DNA of 64,000 bases from CAYOWK01 sp964407665 (GTDB lineage Bacteria > Pseudomonadota > Alphaproteobacteria > Caulobacterales > Hyphomonadaceae), in assembly GCA_964407665.1 (NCBI GenBank), contig CAYOWK010000015.1, forward strand, positions 13,533 to 77,532, written 5' to 3'. A program made the translations under genes and the position numbers. The notes below the pieces were generated by a model. The model worked only from the letters and a program-made list of their open reading frames with translations, searched no databases and had not been told where the DNA came from. Shown piece by piece: positions 25,769 to 33,108 of the stretch. Within the stretch, counting starts at the first letter, position 1, and each line of letters begins with the position of its first letter.

Positions 25769-26638
25769 TTAAACCAGCTCCCGCAGCGACCGCATGACCG
25801 TCGCCTTAGCCGCCATCATGGCGGCAAATCCCGCCAATAATGGGGTCAGCCCCAGGATCAGCCCGTCCGCAAGCGACATGGACAATTGCGGCAGCAGCCA
25901 GCTTCCATCCCGCCCCTGTTTCAGAATGAACAGGATGAACGCGGCCGCGCCAAATGCCAACAGGGCCCCGGCGGCTCCCGCCTGGACGCCCAGCATCAGG
26001 AATCGACGCTCGAACAGGCCCGCAATGTAGCTGTCGCGAGCGCCGGACAGGTGGAGGAGTTCCACGATATCGCGGCGCGCCAGCAGGGTGGCGTGGGTGG
26101 CGAAGGCGATCACGGCGATGGCAGTCGCGCCAAGAAGTCCGACTGCGGCGACAGCCGCGATGGCCGCTGACCGGGTGGCGGAGCGGATGTCGCGCGACCA
26201 GACCACGTGGTCGTCCACAGTCGTGTCGACGCCGGCTGTGGCGAGCGCTGCTTCAAGTCCTGGTCCCAGTTGGCCAGCGTCACGGGCTGCTTCGGCGGCG
26301 ATCAGGCGCGGGAGCGGCAGGTCGGCTGGCACCCCGCCAGCGCCGAGCCAGGGCTTCAGGAGCTCTTCGGCGTCGGTGCGGGATAGGGCATGTGCCGAGA
26401 GAATGCCCGGATAGGCGGCCACAACGGCTTCCGCCTTTGCGGCGTCCGTCTCGTCGCCATGGACCCGGATGGTGATCTGGCCGGAGACCCGGTCCGTCCA
26501 GCTGTCGGCTGCGGCATAGGCCGAACGGGCGGAGAGGCCCGCCAGCGCCGCGAGGAAGCACAGTGCGCACACGACGAAGAACAGCGCCGCCTCGCGCGCG
26601 TCTTCCCGTGGCAGCAGCGGGTTTCCGGAACGGCTCAT
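25769..26638 (-). CDS. ftsX: Cell division protein FtsX
   Basis: A 289-residue FtsX: four membrane helices with a large periplasmic loop between the first (about 20-45) and second, and three helices clustered in the C-terminal half. The FtsX/MacB permease region is recognisable (REVVELLHLSGA-like: LARRDIVELLHLSGARDSYIAGLFERRFL). With FtsE it forms the complex that controls septal peptidoglycan hydrolases. Its ATG overlaps the ftsE stop (ATGA). Confidence 0.92.
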   Translation of the reverse strand: MSRSGNPLLPREDAREAALFFVVCALCFLAALAGLSARSAYAAADSWTDRVSGQITIRVHGDETDAAKAEAVVAAYPGILSAHALSRTDAEELLKPWLGAGGVPADLPLPRLIAAEAARDAGQLGPGLEAALATAGVDTTVDDHVVWSRDIRSATRSAAIAAVAAVGLLGATAIAVIAFATHATLLARRDIVELLHLSGARDSYIAGLFERRFLMLGVQAGAAGALLAFGAAAFILFILKQGRDGSWLLPQLSMSLADGLILGLTPLLAGFAAMMAAKATVMRSLRELV

Positions 26639-27375
26639 TGCGAAGGTCCGTCGGGGGACGACGCGGGGAGCGGCTGCAGCGGCGCGGCTTTCACCACGAC
26701 GCCGTCGGCGAGCCGCAGCATGTCGGCGGGGGTGCGCCGGATCAGGTGCATGTCGTGGGTCGCGATCAGCACGGTGGTGCCCAGGCGGCGATTGAGCTCC
26801 CGGAACAGGCGGACAAGCCGTTCGCCCATTTCCTCGTCGACATTGCCGGTCGGCTCGTCGGCAATGATCAGGTCCGGCTTCATCATGACGGCGCGGGCGA
26901 TCGCAACGCGCTGCTTTTCGCCCCCGGACAGCGTCGGCGGCTTGGCTTCAAGCCGGTCGCCGAGGCCCACCCAGGTCAGCAATTCGATCACGTCGTCGCG
27001 ATAGCGCTTCTCGCTGTCGCCTGCGACTCGCAGCGGCAGGGCGACATTTTCGTAGGCGGACAGGTGATCGAGCAGGCGAAATTCCTGAAAGACGACGCCC
27101 ACACGGCGGCGCAGGGGCGGCAAATCGGAATGCCGCAGGCGCCCGGTATCGACGCCGAACAGGGAAATCCGGCCGCCGGACGGCCTCAGCGCCAGATAGG
27201 CGAGCTTGAGAAGCGTTGATTTTCCGGCCCCGGATGGGCCAGTCAGGAAGGTCATCGAGCCGGGTTTCAGCTGGAAGGACACATCCGCCAGCACGTCCGC
27301 GCCCGGCCCGTAGGACAGGTTGACCCGGTCGAATCGCAGGGCCGGTTCGTCTTTTATGACGCTGCGATCTTTCAT
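26635..27375 (-). CDS. ftsE: Cell division ATP-binding protein FtsE
   Basis: A 246-residue ABC ATPase. Walker A GPSGAGKS (46-53), Q-loop in VGVVFQEFRLLDHLSAYENVALPL (diagnostic of FtsE), signature LSGGEKQR, Walker B LIIADEP, and the H-loop ATHDMHL. The frame continues open far upstream without homology, so the ATG at 27375 (with GAAGAG upstream) is taken as the start. It is the first gene of the ftsE-ftsX-ydcF-plsC run and is divergent from the MJ0042 gene. Confidence 0.94.
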   Translation of the reverse strand: MKDRSVIKDEPALRFDRVNLSYGPGADVLADVSFQLKPGSMTFLTGPSGAGKSTLLKLAYLALRPSGGRISLFGVDTGRLRHSDLPPLRRRVGVVFQEFRLLDHLSAYENVALPLRVAGDSEKRYRDDVIELLTWVGLGDRLEAKPPTLSGGEKQRVAIARAVMMKPDLIIADEPTGNVDEEMGERLVRLFRELNRRLGTTVLIATHDMHLIRRTPADMLRLADGVVVKAAPLQPLPASSPDGPSQ

Positions 27376-27412
27376 CAGCTCTTCGGGTGGTGGTTGTCCG
27401 GATCGTGCCTCA

Positions 27413-27434
27413 GGTTGGACTATATTAACCAACC
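27413..27434. promoter_or_regulatory. GGTTGG/CCAACC palindrome between ftsE and the MJ0042 gene
   Basis: GGTTGG (27413-27418) and CCAACC (27429-27434) flank an AT-rich core ACTATATTAA in the 78-base divergent promoter region. The core includes TATATT, a possible -10 element, and TTAACC, a CtrA-like half-site. Dyad placement suggests an operator controlling one or both genes. No regulator can be named. Confidence 0.35.
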
Positions 27435-27453
27435 CTGTGATTCCGTTACCGCG

Positions 27454-28368
27454 ATGATACTCGTCTGTCCCTCTTGCGACACCCGCTATTTCGCGGCGGA
27501 CACATCCCTCGGCAAGGAGGGGCGCAAGGTCCGTTGCACGTCCTGCGGGCATTCCTGGTTCGCCACGGCGGACGGGGAAGGCGGCATTGCGACCGGCGAC
27601 GACGTTGGGCTGACCCGCGAGCAGGTGGAGCGTCTGCGCCAGAGCGCAGCGGCCGGAGCCGCCAGCAGCGCAGGCCCGCACGCAGAATTCCGGGCGCGAA
27701 AGCTGGAGCGCCAGCGCCGTAACCGGGCTATCGCAGCATTCTCGGCCTGGGGGATCGGTTTCATCCTGTTCGGCAGCGCGGCGGCGTCCACTGTGATCTT
27801 CCGAAACCAGGTCGCCGAAGCCTGGCCGCGGACCGCCTCGATCTACAAGATGGTCGGCCTGGGCGTGAACCGCTTCGGCCTTGATTTTGAAGAGGTGACC
27901 GCCCGCCGCTCGTTCGACGGCACCACGCCGGTTCTGACCGTCACGGGCAAAGCCGTGAACCGGGGCGACACCGAGCGCGCAACGCCGAAAATCCGGGTCA
28001 GCCTGCGCGACGAGGCCGAGACGGAGGTCGGCGTCTGGACCGACAGCCTGCCAGCGCCTGCCATCGGACCTGGCGAGACCATCGAATTCACGACCCGGAT
28101 CGTTGCGCCGCCGGTCGATACGTTCCGGCTTGCGGTGACGTTCGACGACGGCTCCGGCCATTCTCCGGCCGCCAGCGACCGCGCCGCCCAGGTGGGTGTC
28201 GAGGCCGCCGAAGACGCACCGCATCCTGAAGCTGCCCACAGCGAAGCGCCGCATGAAGGGGCGCCAGAAGCCGACACGCACAGCACGGACGAGGACGCGG
28301 CTGGACACGTCGCTTCGCCTGAAGGACATGATGAGGCCGGCGCTGCCGCGGAGACCTCCCATCACTGA
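27454..28368 (+). CDS. MJ0042-type zinc-ribbon protein with DUF3426-like domain
   Basis: A 304-residue protein. The N-terminal zinc ribbon has Cys5/Cys8 (CPSC) and Cys28/Cys31 (CTSC). A coiled, basic segment and one membrane helix follow (about 90-113), then a DUF3426-type periplasmic beta domain (LDFEEVTARRSFDGTTPVLTVTGKAVNRGDTER...). The C-terminal ~65 residues are His/Glu/Ala-rich and look disordered; the many histidines could bind metal. It lies divergent from ftsE. Its 3' end overlaps the next gene by 38 bases. Confidence 0.82.
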   Translation: MILVCPSCDTRYFAADTSLGKEGRKVRCTSCGHSWFATADGEGGIATGDDVGLTREQVERLRQSAAAGAASSAGPHAEFRARKLERQRRNRAIAAFSAWGIGFILFGSAAASTVIFRNQVAEAWPRTASIYKMVGLGVNRFGLDFEEVTARRSFDGTTPVLTVTGKAVNRGDTERATPKIRVSLRDEAETEVGVWTDSLPAPAIGPGETIEFTTRIVAPPVDTFRLAVTFDDGSGHSPAASDRAAQVGVEAAEDAPHPEAAHSEAPHEGAPEADTHSTDEDAAGHVASPEGHDEAGAAAETSHH

Positions 28369-28888
28369 ACCCGCCTTCGACATCCTGCTGACCCCCGAGG
28401 ACATCGCTGTCCGTGTCGACCGCTGTGCGGCGGAGCTTGCGCCGCGTGTTCGCGACGGCGACTGGACGGCAGTGGTCATCATGCTGGGCGCGACGCCCTT
28501 TGCCGCCGACCTGATGCGCGCGCTGTCAAAGTATGGCGCCGATCCGGCCTTCGATGCGATCTGGCTCGAAAGCTATCACGACGCCCGCGAGAGCTCGGGT
28601 CGTGTCGCCATTCGTGCCGACGTGTCGCGACAGGTTGCAGGCCGGGGCGTGATCCTGGTTGACGACGTGTTCGACACTGGCCGCACGCTGGCGTTTGCCC
28701 GCCAGCATCTGATCTCGCAGGGCGCCCGCGAAGTGCTGACCTGCGTGTTCGCCCGCAAGCCGGAAGCTGCGCCGGACGGGCTTGATGTCTGGGCGTGGGA
28801 TGCACCCGACCGCTATCTGGTCGGCTATGGCATGGACGACGCCGGCAAGTGGCGCGGTCTGCCTTATCTGGGCGCTGTGCGGGTGTGA
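28331..28888 (+). CDS. Purine-type phosphoribosyltransferase (hypoxanthine PRTase-like)
   Basis: A 185-residue type I phosphoribosyltransferase. The PRPP-binding signature GVILVDDVFDTGRTLAFA is intact, and VVIMLGATPFAADLMRAL supplies the flexible-loop side; WLESYHDARESSG resembles hypoxanthine/guanine enzymes. It is likely a purine salvage enzyme (hpt). GAAGGA lies 5 bases before the ATG at 28331; an ATG three bases earlier would be too close. The start lies inside the 3' end of the preceding gene, in a different frame. Confidence 0.85.
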   Translation: MRPALPRRPPITEPAFDILLTPEDIAVRVDRCAAELAPRVRDGDWTAVVIMLGATPFAADLMRALSKYGADPAFDAIWLESYHDARESSGRVAIRADVSRQVAGRGVILVDDVFDTGRTLAFARQHLISQGAREVLTCVFARKPEAAPDGLDVWAWDAPDRYLVGYGMDDAGKWRGLPYLGAVRV

Positions 28889-28921
28889 TGTCGTCTGGTC
28901 TCGGGGGCGTCAGCGAAAGCG

Positions 28922-29093
28922 CCTCATGGTGAGCAGCGGGCAACGCCCGTGTCCGTCGAACCACGAGGCGCGGTGAGCGCGGACTGATCGTTCATTGTGC
29001 GGATCCTGTCACTTGGTGGACTGAACCGGCTGCCGGTGAGCACGCCCTCGTGGTTCGACGGCCGCACGCTCCGCGTGCTGCTCACCATGAGGG
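28922..29093. repeat. Inverted pair of REP-like palindromes (BIME-like)
   Basis: Unit 1 at 28922-28968 begins CCTCATGGTGAGCAGC and ends GTCGAACCACGAGG. Unit 2 at 29045-29092 is the same in reverse orientation. Inside each is a small hairpin whose bases differ but which still pairs: GGGC-AAC-GCCC in unit 1, CACGC-GGA-GCGTG in the reverse complement of unit 2. The ~75-base spacer is unique. This is the classic organisation of paired bacterial REP elements. Confidence 0.7.
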
Positions 29094-29129
29094 CTCGTGT
29101 TGGGGCGGTGGCTTAACTTCAAACACTCC

Positions 29130-29603
29130 CTCTCGTCCGGACCGGCGTGAGCCGTCCGTGATGCTGTCGTTCTTCCTCCTGAAGACAGGAGGCCGGGGCG
29201 CGCGGGCGCACGCCTTGTTTAGTACAATGCCAGCGTTGCCGCTGGCCGGTGCGTGTTCCCACGCGCCCCGCGATCGTTTGTCTGCCCGGCAAGGTGCATC
29301 GAGGATTTCCGTCCGGTCGAGGGAGCCCTGACGCCACCGCCCCTTGCGAGGCGTCGCCAGACCACAAGTCTCGCCGGACGTTGGTCCAGGCCCTATCGCC
29401 GGGTCAGGCGCGCAGGAAAGACCGATCCTCCCTGGACGCCCCGGTTTCAGTTCACCGGGGCCATAACGGGTTCGCCTTCGCCCATCCGGCCCGCAACTAC
29501 GGGGAGCCCGACAGACGCTGGCGAACCGCCACGCCGACCGGCGCCGGTCATTCGATGTTTCGGTGGCCACCGAACCCTCCCGTGACAGGCGCGAGGGGGA
29601 GTT
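29130..29603 (-). repeat. Long dispersed intergenic repeat, copy 2 (reverse)
   Basis: The reverse complement matches 14274-14718. Hairpins seen in reverse-complement orientation: GCCCCGGT/ACCGGGGC (29438-29461), GCGTG-GGAA-CACGC, GCCAGCG-GCAA-CGCTGGC, GGCGTGC/GCGCGCC and a perfect CCTCCTG-TCTT-CAGGAGG. Relative to copy 1 the GCAA hairpin shows a C-G to G-C swap plus a G-U to G-C change. One-base indels before and within later hairpins shift the reading frame but leave the stems intact. Confidence 0.75.
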
Positions 29604-29685
29604 TAGGGGTGCTGGGGTGCTGTAGGATGAAAAAAGCTGGAGCCAGCACTCTGGAAACGTCCCGGAGGGCCGTGGTCCTCGCGAC

Positions 29686-29747
29686 TGCGAGGATCCAGAC
29701 TTTGAAAATCGTATGTGTGGTCAGGTTATTAAGTCTGGATCCTCGCA
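29686..29747. repeat. 17-bp perfect inverted repeat with 28-base loop
   Basis: Arms TGCGAGGATCCAGACTT (29686-29702) and its exact complement (29731-29747) surround an AT-richer 28-base loop. There is no T-tract, so it is not a simple terminator. The GG-TCCAGACT core recurs in the inverted pair at 34583-34633, indicating a repeat family. Confidence 0.7.
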
Positions 29748-29884
29748 TGCGGGAGGAACGCGGACAGCAACCTGTCCGCTTCCAAGAGAGGCCTCGAATT
29801 GGGGGAGTTCAGGTGTTTGCTCCCACAGCGGAGGCTTTGTTTCGCTCTGTTGAGCGAGCCAAAGGAAGGCTCCTCCACAACGCC

Positions 29885-30331
29885 TCAATCGTCGTCCGGG
29901 ATGTCGTTCCAAGCCTGCCAGAGTGTGACGCCGCGCAGCTGCAGAGTCAGGCGGAGGATTACTGCCGATAGATAGGGACCAAGCACCAGCGCCTCGAAAG
30001 ACCAGCCCGTCAGACCAAGGGTCTGACGATGCATTACGACAAGAAACAGACAGATCGCCCAAATCGCGGCCCAGACATACGCCGCGAGCTTTGGCGCCTG
30101 CCGTGGCGCGTAAGCCCAAGGCGAGAGTTCTACCGCGGCAAGGAACCAGAAGTACGCAGCGAACAACCAGCCAGCGACCACGTGCGCACCGGAGGGCAGC
30201 GCATCCGAGAGCCAGATGCTGGCGGCGCCGAAGGATCCGCAAACCGCCCCGATCGCCGCGACTACCAGAGTCGCAATCACATCTCGCCGGCGGGCTGCAG
30301 CATCGCCACGCTCACCCGCCTGCGCGCCCAT
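29885..30331 (-). CDS. Integral membrane protein, unknown
   Basis: A 148-residue protein with four hydrophobic helices (about 18-40, 50-70, 80-99 and 110-130) and a polar C-terminus ending in a DDD acidic tail. The loops are short. I do not recognise the family. Its ATG overlaps the stop of the TIGR02302-like gene as TGATG, so it is likely translated by reinitiation from that transcript. Confidence 0.6.
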   Translation of the reverse strand: MGAQAGERGDAAARRRDVIATLVVAAIGAVCGSFGAASIWLSDALPSGAHVVAGWLFAAYFWFLAAVELSPWAYAPRQAPKLAAYVWAAIWAICLFLVVMHRQTLGLTGWSFEALVLGPYLSAVILRLTLQLRGVTLWQAWNDIPDDD

Positions 30332-33087
30332 CAGAACCGCTCGAGCAGCCTGCGGAGGTATTCGAGGTCTTCCTCGCGGAGGGTGCGGTCGCCGGCGCGG
30401 CGGCGGATTTCGTCGAGGATGTCGCGGGCGCGCTGGCGCTCGATCTCGTCCGGGACTTCGACATTGTCGCCGAAGCCGTCCTCGCCCTCGTTGAGACGGC
30501 CGAGGATGTCGCGCTGCTGGCGGTCGCGCTGGGCGTCCGGATTGTTCTCGTCGTCGAGGCGGGCAAGTTCGCCCGAGCGGGACTGGAGCGCGCCCATGGC
30601 TTCCTGCTGGGCGCGAGCAGCGCCCTCGAAATCGCCACGGCGGAGGGCGTCTTCGGCGCGGCGCTGGGCTTCGAGAGCCTGACCGAGAAGCTGGCGGCTG
30701 CGCTCGTTCTCGCGACCACCCTGGCCGCCCTGTTCGACGCCCGGGCGTGCCCCACGGCCATCCGCGCCACGCTCGCCGCGTCCGGCCTGATCCCGCTGGC
30801 CCTGCTGGCCTTCGCCTTCGCCCTGACGGCCGCCCTGCTGGCCCTGCTGACCTTGTTGGCCCTGCTGCCCCTGTCCCTGACCCTGCTGCCCCTGGCCTTG
30901 CTGGCCCTGACCCTGCTGGCCTTGCTGACCCTGCTGGCCCTGTTGTTCGTCCTGACCGGGCTGGCCGCCGCCGGAGCGCATCTGCTGTTCGAGGCGTTCG
31001 CGCAGCTGGCGCTGGCGGTCGGCGAGTTCCTGGCCCTTGGACGGGTCGCCGCCGTTGCGCTGGGCCTCTTCGGTCATGTCGTTGAGGTCGCGCTGGTCGT
31101 TCATGGCGCGGTTGGTGTCCTGCAGCGCCTTGTTGAGCGCGCGGCTCATCGGGCCTTCCTGGCTGTCGCCGCCGCCCTGGCTCATCTGGACCTGCATGTT
31201 CTCGAACTGCTCGAGCATGCGGGACATGTCGGACAGGAGCTGGCGGGCCTGATCGGTGGCGCCGGTTTCGGCGAGATCACGCAGGGCGTCGAGCATGCGC
31301 TGCATCTCGTCGTCGCCCATCGAGCCGCCGCCGGGTTGCTGCTGCTGGCCGCCTTCGCCCATCTGGACGCGGCCCTCGCGCAGGGCTTCGGCCATCTGGG
31401 CGGCCATGTAGTTCTCGACCGCCTGGGCGTACATATCCATCAGGCGCTTGATGTCTTCCTCGGAGGCGCCGCTGCGCAGGGCGTTTTCCAGGGCCCGGCG
31501 GGCGGCTTCCAGCGCGGCCTTGGCGTCGGCGACGCTGCCGTATTCAGCGCGCAGTGCGATATCCCAGAGCAGGTTGTCGACCGAGGCCGCCTCGTCATAG
31601 CTGGCGGCGGATTCGAGGAGGCCGAGCGCGTGGGCGAAGCCCATGAAGACGACCGGATCCTCGAAGAAGCGATCGGCCTTGTAGGTGACGGCCTCGAGCA
31701 TGATCGCGGCCTGCTTCACGCCTTCCGGCGCCCGCTTGAGGCGTGAGCCCGGTTCGGTTTCGAAGGCGTAGATGCCGGCTTCCGAGAGCGGCGTCTTGCC
31801 GGCCTTCACGGCGGGCGCCTCGGCGTAGGGACGCCATTCGCGCAGCACGGAGGCGCGGATTTCCTGGGCGGAGCGGGAGAGGGGCTGGAGGAAGATCTTC
31901 TCGGGCAGCTTGTAGGCGACCTCGGCGCTTTCGCCGGCGCGGCCGGCGGCGTCAGTGGCGCGCAGGCGAACCATGACCTCAAGGCCTGCCCAGCGATGGC
32001 GGACAAGATCCTGCGAGAACTCGCCTTCCTCTTCCTTCGGCTCGTAGCCCGACATCTCGATGGGGACGGCCTCGGTGATGTCCTCGGCGCCTGCGGGCGG
32101 CTTGGCGAGCCGGGCGACCAGTTCGAGCTTCTGCACGCCGTAGTCGTCGGAGACCTTGTATTCGAACTCGGTGCGGTCGCCCTCGCCCAGTTTGGGCGGC
32201 GTCTTGAAGGAGACGACCGGCACGCCGTTGGGCGTCACGGCGAACGGGAATTCCGCGCGCGTGCCCCAGAAATCGACCTTCACGGTCATCGGGGCGCCGA
32301 CGATCACCTTGCTCTCGAAGGCGCCGTCGATGCCCGCCGCCGGCTTGCGCGAGACGGTCGGGCCATCCTCGGGATCGACCTTCACGGCGGGCTGGCCCGG
32401 GCTGATGATGCGGAGGGTGACTTCGGAGCCTTCCGGCGCGGTGGCCTTCTCTCCGGCGGTCAGCACGAAGGGGGCGGCGCCGGTGTAAGTGGGCGGGGTG
32501 ATCCAGGCCTCGACGGTCAGCTTGTGGGCGCCGAAGAGGGCGCCGAAATCGGGGGCAAGGCCGCGCCACAGGCGGGCAGGGGTGTTGACGTTGGCAAAGG
32601 CGACGGCGGCCAGAACGAGGGCGGGAACGATCAGGCGCAGGCGCCAGGGGTCGGTTGCGCGCCAGCGGTCGGATACGTCGAAGCGGCTAACGTTGGCGAC
32701 GAGGGCCGCCATGCGGTCGCGGTGGGCGGCCCAGAGCTTCCAGCCCTGCTCGTCGGCGCGGGCCGGGCGGTCGGCCCAGACGGACATCGGCCGGCCTTCG
32801 ACCTGCGAGTCGATGAGGGCGCGACCGTCGGCGTCGGTGGGTTTGCGCCAGCGGGCGAGGCCAAACCAGATGGCGGCGGCGAGGCCGAGCCAGAAGACGA
32901 CGCCGGTTGCGGCCTGTGCTTCGAGCGGCAGGCGGGCGGGCAGGCCGGTCAGCCAGTAGACGGTGAAGGCGGCGATCCAGAGGAGGGCGAGGCCGGCGGC
33001 GGCCAGGATGGCGGTCGGCAAAAGGCTGCGCCGGGCGATGGCGACCTTCGCGTCCAGCTGCTGTCTCAGACCAAACCCGTCAGCCAA
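30331..33087 (-). CDS. TIGR02302/DUF4175 family membrane protein
   Basis: A 918-residue protein. It has two membrane helices near the N-terminus (about 24-46 and 60-80) and a third near 152-170, a periplasmic beta-rich central region (about 185-400) and a long helical C-terminal half. Between about 705 and 755 is a Gln/Gly-rich tandem stretch (QGQQGQ units), encoded by a CAGGGC-type repeat. The family is alphaproteobacteria-specific and found beside lysA-argH; function is unknown. The coding strand is clear because the domain order matches TIGR02302, although a long opposite-strand frame also exists. Confidence 0.9.
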   Translation of the reverse strand: MADGFGLRQQLDAKVAIARRSLLPTAILAAAGLALLWIAAFTVYWLTGLPARLPLEAQAATGVVFWLGLAAAIWFGLARWRKPTDADGRALIDSQVEGRPMSVWADRPARADEQGWKLWAAHRDRMAALVANVSRFDVSDRWRATDPWRLRLIVPALVLAAVAFANVNTPARLWRGLAPDFGALFGAHKLTVEAWITPPTYTGAAPFVLTAGEKATAPEGSEVTLRIISPGQPAVKVDPEDGPTVSRKPAAGIDGAFESKVIVGAPMTVKVDFWGTRAEFPFAVTPNGVPVVSFKTPPKLGEGDRTEFEYKVSDDYGVQKLELVARLAKPPAGAEDITEAVPIEMSGYEPKEEEGEFSQDLVRHRWAGLEVMVRLRATDAAGRAGESAEVAYKLPEKIFLQPLSRSAQEIRASVLREWRPYAEAPAVKAGKTPLSEAGIYAFETEPGSRLKRAPEGVKQAAIMLEAVTYKADRFFEDPVVFMGFAHALGLLESAASYDEAASVDNLLWDIALRAEYGSVADAKAALEAARRALENALRSGASEEDIKRLMDMYAQAVENYMAAQMAEALREGRVQMGEGGQQQQPGGGSMGDDEMQRMLDALRDLAETGATDQARQLLSDMSRMLEQFENMQVQMSQGGGDSQEGPMSRALNKALQDTNRAMNDQRDLNDMTEEAQRNGGDPSKGQELADRQRQLRERLEQQMRSGGGQPGQDEQQGQQGQQGQQGQGQQGQGQQGQGQGQQGQQGQQGQQGGRQGEGEGQQGQRDQAGRGERGADGRGARPGVEQGGQGGRENERSRQLLGQALEAQRRAEDALRRGDFEGAARAQQEAMGALQSRSGELARLDDENNPDAQRDRQQRDILGRLNEGEDGFGDNVEVPDEIERQRARDILDEIRRRAGDRTLREEDLEYLRRLLERF

Positions 33088-33108
33088 TCGACGTCCCGGT
33101 TCCCGGCG

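Larger units (their letters stand above)
28889..29884. other. Gene-free region of about 1 kb with several repeats
   Basis: No supported gene. Contents in order: a pair of inverted REP-like palindromes (28922-29093), copy 2 of the long dispersed repeat in reverse orientation (29130-29603), and a 17-bp perfect inverted repeat (29686-29747). The final ~135 bases before the convergent membrane protein gene show nothing recognisable. Confidence 0.7.

Noticed and set aside
26635..28482. FtsE as a 615-residue fusion protein
   Set aside because: The open frame upstream of 27375 is antisense to the MJ0042 and phosphoribosyltransferase genes; FtsE homology begins at the ATG at 27375.
29050..29570. Short frames in copy 2 of the long repeat that resemble small hypothetical proteins
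   Set aside because: The corresponding frame is broken by indels in copy 1 while hairpins are preserved, so coding is unlikely. One similar frame at 14545-14793 was rejected for the same reason.
30091..31746. A 551-codon frame rich in Leu/Ala that looks like a membrane protein
   Set aside because: The hydrophobic LALLALLT pattern is the complement of the Gln/Gly repeat codons of the real minus-strand gene.
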